From the NCBI RefSeq assembly GCF_002440555.1, contig NZ_DJUR01000034.1, positions 18,066 to 34,968 on the forward strand: a stretch of 16,903 nt of DNA. Reading direction: 5' to 3'. The notes under the pieces are model-generated. The model worked only from the letters and a program-made list of their open reading frames with translations. It ran no database searches and was not told where the DNA came from. The DNA comes from Aerococcus sp. UBA6277 (GTDB lineage Bacteria > Bacillota > Bacilli > Lactobacillales > Aerococcaceae). Positions 7,554 through 14,559 of this stretch are shown here, piece by piece. Within the stretch, counting starts at the first letter, position 1; every line of letters begins with the position of its first letter. A program made the position numbers and the translations under genes.

Positions 7554-9248
7554 ATGCTTCAGCATCTTACGATTAAAAATTTTGCGATTATAGAAGATTT
7601 AACAATTGATTTTGATTCAGGCATGACTGTCCTAACTGGTGAAACAGGTGCCGGGAAGTCTATTATTATTGATGCTGTTGGCTTGTTAGTCGGTGGGCGT
7701 GGGTCAACGGATTTCATTCGCTATGGTAGCGAGAAATTTGACCTACGAGGGATCTTTTACATGCCCGATTTATCCGAAGAAGGTCGCAATATGTTGGCCG
7801 ATAATGATATTCCTTTTGATGATGCCCAATTGATGATTGTCCGTCAGTTAGATACTAATGGGAAGAATACGATTAAAGTTAATGGCGTATCCATGACTGT
7901 TAGCATGCTCAAGGCTTTAGGGACACACATTGTAGATATCCATGGGCAAAATGAGCACCAATCTTTAATGAACACCAGCAATCATATTCATTTGCTAGAT
8001 CATTTTGCCAAAACTGAAATCGCCCCTAAACTAGCTAGCTACCAAGAAGCTTATGCAGCTTACCAAACTGTGAAAAAGCAATTGGATAGCCAAAATTTAA
8101 ATGAACAAGAAGCTGCCCAACGCGTTGATTTACTAAAATTTCAAATCAATGAAATTGAATCTGCGAATTTACAAGTGGGTGAAGACCAAGCTTTAATTAG
8201 CGAACGTGATCAATTGCAAAATTTTCAAAAAATTGCTGATGCTTTAGGTGCAAGCAATAATTTGCTATCTAATGCAGATTTGAACATTATCGATCTAGTC
8301 GGTCAAGTCATTAGTGAACTTGAAATCATCCGCGATTTTGACACGACCTATAGTGATTTTTATGAACAAACAACAGGGACTTATTATGCCTTACAGGATT
8401 TAGCCTCTAGTATTTCAGACCAAGTAGATCAACTGCACTATGATCCTAATCGTTTAGATGACATTATTGAACGATTAGCGGTATATAAAAATCTGACTCG
8501 TAAATATGGTGAAGACACTGAATCCGTGTTAAATTATTTGGATACAGCAAAAGAAGAGTTGAAACAAATTGAAAACCGCGAGTCGAATCAACAAAAATTA
8601 AAAGATGCGGTAAAAGAAGCGCAAGCAAATGCATTGGCTTTTGCAGAAGACTTATCTAAGAGTAGAAAATCTGCGACAGCAGGTTTAGTGAAGGCCATTG
8701 AAGGACAAATGCAGGCCCTTTACATGGAGAAGGCTAAATTCCGGGTGGATATGTTAGCACTGGATGAATTAGGACCCTATGGGATGGATGACGTGGCCTT
8801 TATGATTGCCACTAATCTTGGTGAGCCATTTAAGCCGCTGGTGAAGGTCGCTTCAGGCGGGGAGTTATCTCGGTTGATGTTAGCAATGAAAACTATTTTC
8901 CAAAATGCATCAGGGGTGACAGCAATTATCTTTGATGAGGTGGATACGGGGGTATCTGGACGTGTGGCACAGGCTATTGCAACCAAAATGTTTGAAATTG
9001 CCCTTAAGGCTCAGGTATTATGTATTACGCATTTACCGCAAGTAGCCTCGATGGCAGACCACCAATTGTTCATCTCTAAAGATGAAAACAGCAACCGTAC
9101 CTACACAAATGTACGATTACTAACAAATGAAGAGCGGATAGACGAAGTCGCAAGAATGCTGACGGGGTCTAATATTACGGCAGTTGCAAAGCAAGCAGCG
9201 GCTGAACAAATTGAAGAGGACCGACAATTTAAAGCGAACCTTCGCTAA
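7554..9248 (+). CDS. recN: DNA repair protein RecN
   Basis: SMC-like ATPase that acts early at double-strand breaks and gathers or tethers DNA ends for recombination. The 564-residue protein begins with the N-terminal half of the ATPase and Walker A GETGAGKS at 29-36. Then come IHGQNEHQSLMN, a central coiled-coil region (about 150-390, many Glu, Gln, Leu and Lys), the ABC signature SGGELS at 434-439 and Walker B IIFDEVDTGVSG with D461/E462, then a CITHLPQVASMADHQ D-loop/switch segment. All motifs are intact and the length is close to that of other RecN proteins. The start is ATG 7554 after AAGGGGAG (7538-7545); an earlier ATG at 7548 is too close to that site. No LexA/DinR box is evident just upstream. 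Confidence 0.97.
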   Translation: MLQHLTIKNFAIIEDLTIDFDSGMTVLTGETGAGKSIIIDAVGLLVGGRGSTDFIRYGSEKFDLRGIFYMPDLSEEGRNMLADNDIPFDDAQLMIVRQLDTNGKNTIKVNGVSMTVSMLKALGTHIVDIHGQNEHQSLMNTSNHIHLLDHFAKTEIAPKLASYQEAYAAYQTVKKQLDSQNLNEQEAAQRVDLLKFQINEIESANLQVGEDQALISERDQLQNFQKIADALGASNNLLSNADLNIIDLVGQVISELEIIRDFDTTYSDFYEQTTGTYYALQDLASSISDQVDQLHYDPNRLDDIIERLAVYKNLTRKYGEDTESVLNYLDTAKEELKQIENRESNQQKLKDAVKEAQANALAFAEDLSKSRKSATAGLVKAIEGQMQALYMEKAKFRVDMLALDELGPYGMDDVAFMIATNLGEPFKPLVKVASGGELSRLMLAMKTIFQNASGVTAIIFDEVDTGVSGRVAQAIATKMFEIALKAQVLCITHLPQVASMADHQLFISKDENSNRTYTNVRLLTNEERIDEVARMLTGSNITAVAKQAAAEQIEEDRQFKANLR

Positions 9249-9267
9249 TAACAGGAGGAGTGGGTGG

Positions 9268-10218
9268 ATGAAGCCTAAGATGATAGTAATAGCTGGGCCT
9301 ACGGGTGTAGGTAAGACCAGTTTATCTTTAAAATTAGCCACAGCATTTAATGGTGAAATTATTAACGGTGATTCCATGCAAATCTACCAAAATTTAAATA
9401 TTGGCACGGCGACACCGACTGAAAGTGAGCAAGCTGAGGCAGTGCATCATTTAATTTCCTATGTTAAAGTAGACGAAGAATATTCAGTTTCCCGCTTTAA
9501 AGAGGACGCTACGTCGGCTATGGAGGCGATTTTGGCAAAAGGAAAAGTCCCTATATTAGTTGGGGGAACGGGTTTATACCTAGAATCCTTTATATATGAC
9601 TTAACCTTAGGTGGTAAAGATTTGGAACATCCTGAATTTCGTGCGCAAATGGAAATGTTGGCGCAAATGGAAGGAAATGAAGCAGTCTACCGGAAATTGG
9701 TTGACTTAGACCCTAAAGCAGCATACCAAATTCACCCCAATAATTTACGTAGAGTCATTCGGGCTTTAGAAGTTGGGACTTTTTCGGACCGGCTGTTTTC
9801 AGACCAATCGGAAACGCATGCAAATCATGTGTCGCCTTATGATTTGTTGATTATCGCTTTAAATACGGACCGACAAGTCTTATACGAAAGAATCAATATG
9901 CGGGTCGATGATATGGTCAACCAAGGGCTTATTGAAGAAACGAAATGGTTGTTGGCACAAAAATTAGCTGAGGATCAACAATCAATGAAAGCTATCGGCT
10001 ATAAGGAATTATTTCCTTATATTCGAGGTGAAATGCCACTTGAATTAGCGCTAGAAGATTTAAAGCAAAATTCAAGACGGTATGCCAAACGACAAATAAC
10101 ATGGATCAGAAATCGATTAACAGATGCGCATTGGCTAGATTTAGTGACGCATCCTGAGAATTTGCAGCAGGTATTAAAGCTAGCAGAAGATTTTTTGAAA
10201 GCGACTAGTTTGCCTTAA
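9268..10218 (+). CDS. miaA: tRNA dimethylallyltransferase
   Basis: Transfers a dimethylallyl group from dimethylallyl diphosphate to A37 of tRNAs reading UNN codons. Residues 10-17 form the P-loop GPTGVGKT, followed by D35-S36 in NGDSMQIYQNLNIGTATPT. HHLI, LVGGTGLYLES and AIGYKEL are further family motifs, and the C-terminus has RRYAKRQITWIRNR. At 316 residues it is a normal length. The start is ATG 9268, nine bases after AGGAGG (9253-9258). The longer frame from 9184 would overlap recN by 65 bases and add basic residues absent from the family, so I reject it. Dimethylallyl diphosphate is also the allylic starter for the prenyl synthase upstream. It is followed by hflX, with no hfq between. 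Confidence 0.97.
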   Translation: MKPKMIVIAGPTGVGKTSLSLKLATAFNGEIINGDSMQIYQNLNIGTATPTESEQAEAVHHLISYVKVDEEYSVSRFKEDATSAMEAILAKGKVPILVGGTGLYLESFIYDLTLGGKDLEHPEFRAQMEMLAQMEGNEAVYRKLVDLDPKAAYQIHPNNLRRVIRALEVGTFSDRLFSDQSETHANHVSPYDLLIIALNTDRQVLYERINMRVDDMVNQGLIEETKWLLAQKLAEDQQSMKAIGYKELFPYIRGEMPLELALEDLKQNSRRYAKRQITWIRNRLTDAHWLDLVTHPENLQQVLKLAEDFLKATSLP

Positions 10219-10247
10219 TTTAGATTTTCGGTTCAGAAGGAGGAAGT

Positions 10248-11480
10248 ATGCAAAAAGTTTTATTAGCAGCAGTTCAGACACCTGACACCAGTGACCGACA
10301 ATTTGATATGCAAATTGAAGAGTTAGAGGAGTTAGTGAATACGGCAGGGGGAGAAGTGGTTGGACTCGTTTCACAAAAACGGGAAAGATTTGATGCCAGA
10401 ACCCTAATTGGTAAGGGGAAAGTGGAAGAATTGGCTATGCATGCAGATGCAAATGAAGCTGATTTAATCATTTTCTACCAACAGTTAACGCCGTCACAAA
10501 ATAACAACCTACAACTGGCAGTAGATTTCCCAGTGATTGACCGGATTCAATTAATTTTGGATATTTTCGCTATGCGGGCAACTTCAAAAGAAGGTAAGCT
10601 ACAGGTTGCTTTAGCGCAGAACGAATACCTATTACCGCGTTTGGCAGGGAATTATATTGCCCTATCTAGACTTGGTGGGGGGATTGGGACGAGAGGTCCT
10701 GGTGAAACGAAAATTGAGCAAGATCGTCGGGTGCTTCGTAATGAGATTCAACGCATTAAGGGTGAGTTGAAAGAAGTTGAGAAACACCGTAGTCGGACTC
10801 GTGAGAACCGGGAAAAGGGCGCCATTTTCCAATTGGGCTTAATTGGCTATACCAATGCAGGCAAGTCAACAATTACAAACGCCTTGTCCCAAGCGGATAC
10901 CTTGGAAGAAAACCAATTATTCGCCACCTTAACACCCCTAACACGGGTATTTTCACTCAACAATCATTTCCAAATGTCCATTACGGATACGGTAGGATTT
11001 ATACAAGATTTACCACCACAAATTATCGATTCATTCCATTCAACCTTGGAAGAAAGTCGTCAGGTGGATTTGATGTTGATTGTGATCGACGCGTCATCAC
11101 CGTATGCAAGCGAGCAGGAAGCGGTCGTCCTAGATACCTTGAAGCAATTAGACATGCTGGATATCCCACATTTATTTGTTTATAACAAGATGGATAAAGT
11201 GGCAAATACCAACCAGGCGATCTTGGCCTTTAATCAGCCAAACGTGCAGATTAGTGCCAAGTCTGAAGAAAGCATTGAAGAACTGTTAGCAGCCATCGTC
11301 AATGAATTGAAAGACCAATATGATGAAGTTGAAATTGCTGTTTCACCGAGTCAAATCGGTAATTGGTTGGGACTGCAAGACCATATTTATTTTGAAAAGA
11401 TGGAATTTGACGAAGTGTCTCAGCAATATGAATTGCATTTATTTAAACCCAAATATTTACAATTGCCTAAGTCTGAGTAA
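10248..11480 (+). CDS. hflX: ribosome-associated GTPase HflX
   Basis: HflX is a GTPase that binds and splits stalled or stressed ribosomes. The N-terminal nucleotide-binding-like domain (about 1-130) leads to the glycine-rich GGGGIGTRGPGETKIEQDRR, then a helical region. The G domain has G1 GYTNAGKST (from 200), G3 DTVGFIQDLP (from 247), G4 NKMD (313-316) and G5 SAKS. The C-terminal 60 residues form the usual small domain. The 410-residue length is standard. The ribosome-binding site AAGGAGG (10237-10243) is four bases before ATG 10248. miaA-hflX is a common lactic acid bacterial pair. No terminator follows the stop, so transcripts probably run through the tRNA to the hairpin at 11631. Confidence 0.97.
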   Translation: MQKVLLAAVQTPDTSDRQFDMQIEELEELVNTAGGEVVGLVSQKRERFDARTLIGKGKVEELAMHADANEADLIIFYQQLTPSQNNNLQLAVDFPVIDRIQLILDIFAMRATSKEGKLQVALAQNEYLLPRLAGNYIALSRLGGGIGTRGPGETKIEQDRRVLRNEIQRIKGELKEVEKHRSRTRENREKGAIFQLGLIGYTNAGKSTITNALSQADTLEENQLFATLTPLTRVFSLNNHFQMSITDTVGFIQDLPPQIIDSFHSTLEESRQVDLMLIVIDASSPYASEQEAVVLDTLKQLDMLDIPHLFVYNKMDKVANTNQAILAFNQPNVQISAKSEESIEELLAAIVNELKDQYDEVEIAVSPSQIGNWLGLQDHIYFEKMEFDEVSQQYELHLFKPKYLQLPKSE

Positions 11481-11487
11481 AATGCAC

Positions 11488-11515
11488 TTGACAGACATTG
11501 TTATCTTGGTATAAA
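11488..11515 (+). promoter_or_regulatory. consensus promoter of tRNA-Arg
   Basis: A perfect -35 TTGACA (11488-11493), a 16-base spacer and TATAAA (11510-11515) preceded by TGG form the strongest promoter in the window. Transcription should start near 11522, about 28 bases before the mature tRNA. Confidence 0.88.
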
Positions 11516-11549
11516 ATTTAATAGTTGTCATCTAAATATGACGGCTTTT

Positions 11550-11623
11550 GTTAGGATAGCTCAGCTGGATAGAGCAACGGTCTTCTAAACCGTAGGTCGT
11601 GGGTTCGAATCCCACTCTTAACA
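11550..11623 (+). tRNA. tRNA-Arg (anticodon UCU)
   Basis: The 74-base cloverleaf is complete. The acceptor stem GTTAGGA/TCTTAAC has one G-U pair, and discriminator A is at 11623. The D stem is GCTC/GAGC. The anticodon stem ACGGT/ACCGT encloses the loop CTTCTAA with anticodon TCT at 11584-11586, and the T arm is GTGGG-TTCGAAT-CCCAC. It reads AGA (and by wobble AGG) arginine codons. No 3' CCA is encoded (the next bases are TT), so CCA must be added after transcription. It has its own promoter and is followed after seven bases by a terminator. Confidence 0.97.
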
Positions 11624-11630
11624 TTAAGTG

Positions 11631-11679
11631 AAAACCGCTATATATCAACATTTAAAGTGTTGATATATAGCGGTTTTTT
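11631..11679 (+). terminator. terminator with perfect 20-bp stem after tRNA-Arg
   Basis: The arms 11631-11650 and 11658-11677 are perfectly complementary over 20 bp, with a 7-base loop (TTTAAAG). The stem opens with AAAACCGC and closes with GCGGTTTT, and the T-tract runs to 11679. With A-tract and T-tract at opposite ends it could also stop minus-strand transcripts. Confidence 0.93.
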
Positions 11680-12509
11680 GTTGAAAAATACGTTTAACCA
11701 ACTAGTAGGGCTAAAAATGAATGAATTAAAAAATGTTTTTAGTGGTGTTTTTGTATATTTTTAGTTACATGAGCATAAATATTTAATATAGTTTGGAAAA
11801 TGGCGCTTTCTATTTTTTGATATTTTGCGTTATTGGTCTTTTTGACTTCTTTCTCTTTGATAGCTTATATTATTTCTGCTAATCACAGTGTCGCTAATGG
11901 TAAATACTTATCATCATCATATCAATAACAATTTACTATCAAGTTTGTAGCAATCAAATTCTCAATTATTTATTAGTCTATTGGTAATAGGTATGTAGAA
12001 AATTCTTTCAATTAAAGTTCATTATTCTAATAAGCGATTTGCTTTTAGATTAGAACAAAGAACAATCTGTGTCGAATGGAATTGATAAAGAATTTGATAG
12101 CTAATTAAAACGATAATCTTTTTTCTTGACACGCGATCATTTTAGGCATGTCTACTTATGTGATGTCTAAGAAACAAAATTACAGAAACGTATACCTTCC
12201 ACAAAAAGGTTATTTTGCCCAAAATCTATGCAAAGAAAAAAACAAGTAAAGAGTGGTGTATGATTCGATGCACTGTATTTTATAAAAAATTGTAGACTTG
12301 CCTAATTAGAAACAATCTTTTTTATTAGAAAATAAAACATGAAAATATATTCTCTCTAAATGATCTTCAAATATACAGAGATGAATCCCATATTTAAATT
12401 CAAAAATAGCATAATTTGTAAGGAATTGATTCGAATCAACGTGCATTTCTTACAGATTGTATTGTTTTGTTCATTTTCCTTGTCACATCAATATGGTTAT
12501 GCAGGGTGG
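11680..12509 (+). other. AT-rich stretch without a credible gene
   Basis: About 830 bases with stops in all frames. The frames are broken and base composition looks more AT-rich than in the flanking genes. The most protein-like pieces are a hydrophobic stretch at 11821-11925 (YFALLVFLTSFSLIAYII, stopped on both sides, with ATG 11800 and a TGA at 11818 just before) and a 33-codon frame at 12148-12249. Neither has a convincing ribosome-binding site. There is an imperfect hairpin at 12025-12055 (TTCTAAT/ATTAGAA with an inner AAGC/GCTT) and a dyad at 12417-12454. A TTGACA at 12126-12131 has no good -10 partner. It could be a decayed gene for a secreted or membrane protein, or unrecognised regulatory DNA. 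Confidence 0.6.
12417..12454. repeat. nested dyad symmetry in the gene-free gap
   Basis: A perfect 14-base palindrome, TTGATTCGAATCAA (12426-12439), sits inside a second pair of arms, TGTAAG (12417-12422) and CTTACA (12449-12454). The two centres are three bases apart. It lies about 60 bases before the extended -10 at 12512, which would suit a regulator-binding site, but no regulator is identified. Confidence 0.5.
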
Positions 12510-12511
12510 TT

Positions 12512-12520
12512 TGTTATAAT
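12512..12520 (+). promoter_or_regulatory. upstream extended -10 element (possible relic promoter)
   Basis: TGTTATAAT is a perfect extended -10 about 145 bases before the lipoprotein start. There is no good -35; TGGTTA at 12494-12499 is 15 bases away. It is followed by GAGGTAGG (12530-12537) but no open frame, since the next ATG at 12568 is stopped after two codons. Confidence 0.45.
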
Positions 12521-12621
12521 GAAATTGTAGAGGTAGGCAAATTTTACTAGAGTGTAATCTTGTATTCATGAAATAGTTAACGTTTTGTAAAGATACGACA
12601 TTTAAGGCTTGCAATTTGATT

Positions 12622-12630
12622 TGTTATGAT
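12622..12630 (+). promoter_or_regulatory. proximal promoter of the lipoprotein gene
   Basis: TGTTATGAT is an extended -10 with five of six matches to TATAAT, 33 bases before the lipoprotein ATG. TTGCAA (12609-12614) is too close to be its -35, but could pair with TAAAAT (12630-12635) at 15 bases. The exact start is uncertain. Confidence 0.45.
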
Positions 12631-12663
12631 AAAATAGTTATAAGATAAATGGGAGGTAGGACC

Positions 12664-13392
12664 ATGAAAAAAGTATATTCATTTTTAGGTATTTCTTTAT
12701 TAGCTTTATCATTAGCGGCTTGTGACAATGTCGATTCTGCATTGGGTATGTATTCAGATGAAACGTCGTCAAGTGAAGAGAGTGCATCCTCTTCAATATC
12801 GTCTGAGAGTGCTTCTTTAAATGTGGTAGAATCTGACAGTACATCTTCAAGTAATGTGTCTGCGGATGCTGATTCAGAAGCATCAAGCGAAGATACTACA
12901 GCGTCAAGTGATGAAACAACACAATCTTCGGAAGAAGTTGTGGCGGATTCATCGGTAGCGAGTGAAGCTGCAACTGCGCAAGCGATGACGACTGAAGAGA
13001 TTGAATCTTCTATCATTGCAGCAGAAGCTGAAAAAACTTCACCGTCTTCAGAAGTAGTACCATCTAGCGAAGTGGAAGATCAAGGGACTTACGCAAGTTC
13101 TAGTCAACCAGAAGGTAACCAAGGGGCTTTCGATAATACACGTGCGCGTGAATTATTGGCTGAAGCAGCACCTTTAATTTCTGCACATTCTCAAGGTGCA
13201 TACCAATCTGACGAATATTTCTTCTTACCAACATTGGTAAATGAAGATTTAGCACAAGTAGATGTTTACCGTCAATCTCCTGATGGACAAGGGCATACAA
13301 ACCTGATTGCAACTTACCGTTATGATGCTTATTCAGGTACTTTAATGGTGATGGATGTTGTGAGTGGTACTTGGCAAAATACGGGACAATAG
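12664..13392 (+). CDS. lipoprotein with long Ser/Glu/Asp/Thr linker and small C-terminal domain
   Basis: The 242-residue product starts with a typical lipoprotein signal, MKKVYSFLGISLLALSLAAC, with lipobox LAAC and C20 as the lipidated residue. It should be anchored to the outer face of the membrane. Residues about 27-157 are a low-complexity, strongly acidic linker of Ser, Glu, Asp, Thr, Ala and Val, probably spanning part of the cell wall. Residues about 158-242 form a compact domain with a helix (TRARELLAEAAPLI) and several strands around EYFFLPTLVN, VDVYRQS, LIATYRYD and TLMVMDVV, ending WQNTGQ. I do not recognise this domain and assign no function. GGGAGGT (12651-12657) is six bases before ATG 12664; the in-frame ATG 12649 lies before that site. 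It stands alone between a promoter and a terminator. Confidence 0.88.
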   Translation: MKKVYSFLGISLLALSLAACDNVDSALGMYSDETSSSEESASSSISSESASLNVVESDSTSSSNVSADADSEASSEDTTASSDETTQSSEEVVADSSVASEAATAQAMTTEEIESSIIAAEAEKTSPSSEVVPSSEVEDQGTYASSSQPEGNQGAFDNTRARELLAEAAPLISAHSQGAYQSDEYFFLPTLVNEDLAQVDVYRQSPDGQGHTNLIATYRYDAYSGTLMVMDVVSGTWQNTGQ

Positions 13393-13421
13393 AATCGCTT
13401 AGTGCATACAAATAAATTTAA

Positions 13422-13484
13422 GGCTGGTGATTTTAATTGATGCTAAAGGGTATATAGCATTCGATTTCAACCACCAGTTTTTTA
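13422..13484 (+). terminator. terminator after the lipoprotein gene
   Basis: CTGGTG (13424-13429) and CACCAG (13472-13477) close a long imperfect hairpin whose inner part also pairs (GATGC near 13439 with GCAT near 13457), followed by six Ts (13478-13483). Confidence 0.75.
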
Positions 13485-13508
13485 TTTGCTTTAAATCAGG
13501 AAGAAAAC

Positions 13509-13537
13509 TTGTTAAATACCCCTAAATTAAGTAGTAT
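13509..13537 (+). promoter_or_regulatory. candidate promoter of the yihY-rodA-gcvH run
   Basis: TTGTTA (13509-13514), a 17-base spacer and TAGTAT (13532-13537) each match consensus at four of six positions, 28 bases before the GTG start at 13565. Confidence 0.5.
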
Positions 13538-13564
13538 TAAGAGTAAAGAAGTGAGGTGGCAAGA

Positions 13565-14545
13565 GTGAAAGAAAAATTGAAAGATCGTATTATTCCAATG
13601 ACCTTAGCCTCGGTTAATCAGGCCAATATCGCTGGTAGTGCTGCAGAAATGTCTTATTACTTTCTACTATCTCTGTTTCCACTATTAATGATGATTGCCA
13701 ATATAATTCCGATGTTACCATTTGATCCGGATTCAGTTATTGGACTACTTGAAACGTTATTGCCTGACCAGGTGGAGCCTATTATTGTGCCTACTTTGGA
13801 GTCTTACCTAACATCAGACACTACAGGTGCGCTTTCAGTTTCCTTCATATTAATTCTATGGTCAGGGTCTACTGCTTTTGGAACAGTGCAAAATATTTTA
13901 AACCGAACTTACGGCATCACAGACAAGCCAGACTTTATAGTTTCTAGGCTATTTTCATTTGCCATTGCCTTTGTATTGGTCTTGTTTGCGGTAGCTTTGA
14001 GTGTTCTCTTCGTATTTGGGCAGACACTTTTAGAAGCGGTAAACCAATTTATAGACGTGCCAATGCAATTGTTTGATATTTTTACCAGTGTAAAATGGCC
14101 AATTCTATTGCTTGTTTTGATTATGGTATTTACTTTTATCTACCAATTCATTCCGCATCACAAGTATCCGATTAAGTTCGCGGTACCAGGAGCGATTGTA
14201 GCAACACTGCTTTCAGCTGTTCTATCGGGTGGATTTTCATTTTATGTGAATAATTTTGGTGGTTCGTCAGTTTCTAACGGGACTATTGGGGTATTCATTG
14301 TATTAATGATCTACCTTTGGTTAACATCTATCGTGTTGATTGCAGGTGCCATGATTAACCATATTATTTACCGTTTAAACAATGTGGAAGAGTTTATCGA
14401 TTCGAGTCCAAATTACCATACAACAACATCTGCGAGTTTCCCTTTTATGGATAAAAAGACGATCGCATTAGGTACATTAAAGCGTCAACCAGGAGACATC
14501 ATTATTGCAGATAATCCTGCGCGACCACAAGGAAATAGAGATTAA
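13565..14545 (+). CDS. YihY/BrkB family membrane protein
   Basis: A 326-residue polytopic membrane protein of the YihY (BrkB) family. About six membrane helices are visible: near 30-51 (SYYFLLSLFPLLMMI), around SVSFILILWSGSTAFG, FSFAIAFVLVLFAVALSVLFVFG, ILLLVLIMVFTFIYQFI, a glycine-rich stretch after FAVPGAIVATLLSAVLSG, and IGVFIVLMIYLWLTSIVLIAGAMINH. The family motifs AAEMSYYF, TAFGTVQNILNRTYG and the C-terminal LWL...AGAMINH are present. Function is not settled; the old name ribonuclease BN was an error, and roles in transport or envelope have been proposed. The start is GTG 13565, five bases after GAGGTGG (13553-13559). The longer frame from GTG 13556 begins inside that site. The tail after about residue 285 is polar and cytoplasmic. 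rodA follows after 14 bases. Confidence 0.9.
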   Translation: MKEKLKDRIIPMTLASVNQANIAGSAAEMSYYFLLSLFPLLMMIANIIPMLPFDPDSVIGLLETLLPDQVEPIIVPTLESYLTSDTTGALSVSFILILWSGSTAFGTVQNILNRTYGITDKPDFIVSRLFSFAIAFVLVLFAVALSVLFVFGQTLLEAVNQFIDVPMQLFDIFTSVKWPILLLVLIMVFTFIYQFIPHHKYPIKFAVPGAIVATLLSAVLSGGFSFYVNNFGGSSVSNGTIGVFIVLMIYLWLTSIVLIAGAMINHIIYRLNNVEEFIDSSPNYHTTTSASFPFMDKKTIALGTLKRQPGDIIIADNPARPQGNRD

Positions 14546-14559
14546 AGGGGCGCATTATT

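Larger units (their letters stand above)
12510..12660 (+). repeat. partly duplicated promoter/leader module, copies 110 bases apart
   Basis: 12510-12528 and 12620-12638 match at 16 of 19 positions (TTTGTTATRATRAAAT core). Each copy is followed by an identical GAGGTAGG, at 12530-12537 and 12653-12660. The distance from core to GAGGTAGG differs (1 and 14 bases), so if this is a duplication the copies have since diverged by an insertion or deletion. Confidence 0.4.

Noticed and set aside
9184..9267. N-terminal extension of miaA overlapping recN
   Set aside because: AGGAGG at 9253-9258 and the family N-terminus both place the start at ATG 9268.
11818..11820. TGA as a selenocysteine or recoded stop
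   Set aside because: There is no SECIS-like hairpin directly downstream, the frame ends soon after, and nothing suggests a selenoprotein.
12148..12249. 33-codon frame (MSTYVMSKKQNY...) in the gap
   Set aside because: It lacks a good ribosome-binding site and promoter pairing, and a frame of this length is expected by chance. Kept only as part of the gap description.
12426..12439. tRNA T-arm remnant or attachment site (TTCGAATC shared with the tRNA)
   Set aside because: Only eight bases match the T loop of the tRNA-Arg, and the flanks form their own palindrome. This is too short for an att duplication.
12572..12590. possible CcpA cre site around GTTAACGTTTT
   Set aside because: Compared with the cre consensus it misses the TG at one end on the minus strand and has three mismatches on the plus strand.
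12624..13016. 130-residue Ser/Asp-rich frame on the minus strand
   Set aside because: It is the reverse complement of the repetitive Ser/Glu linker of the lipoprotein gene. It has no ribosome-binding site, and the plus-strand frame has a signal peptide and lipobox.
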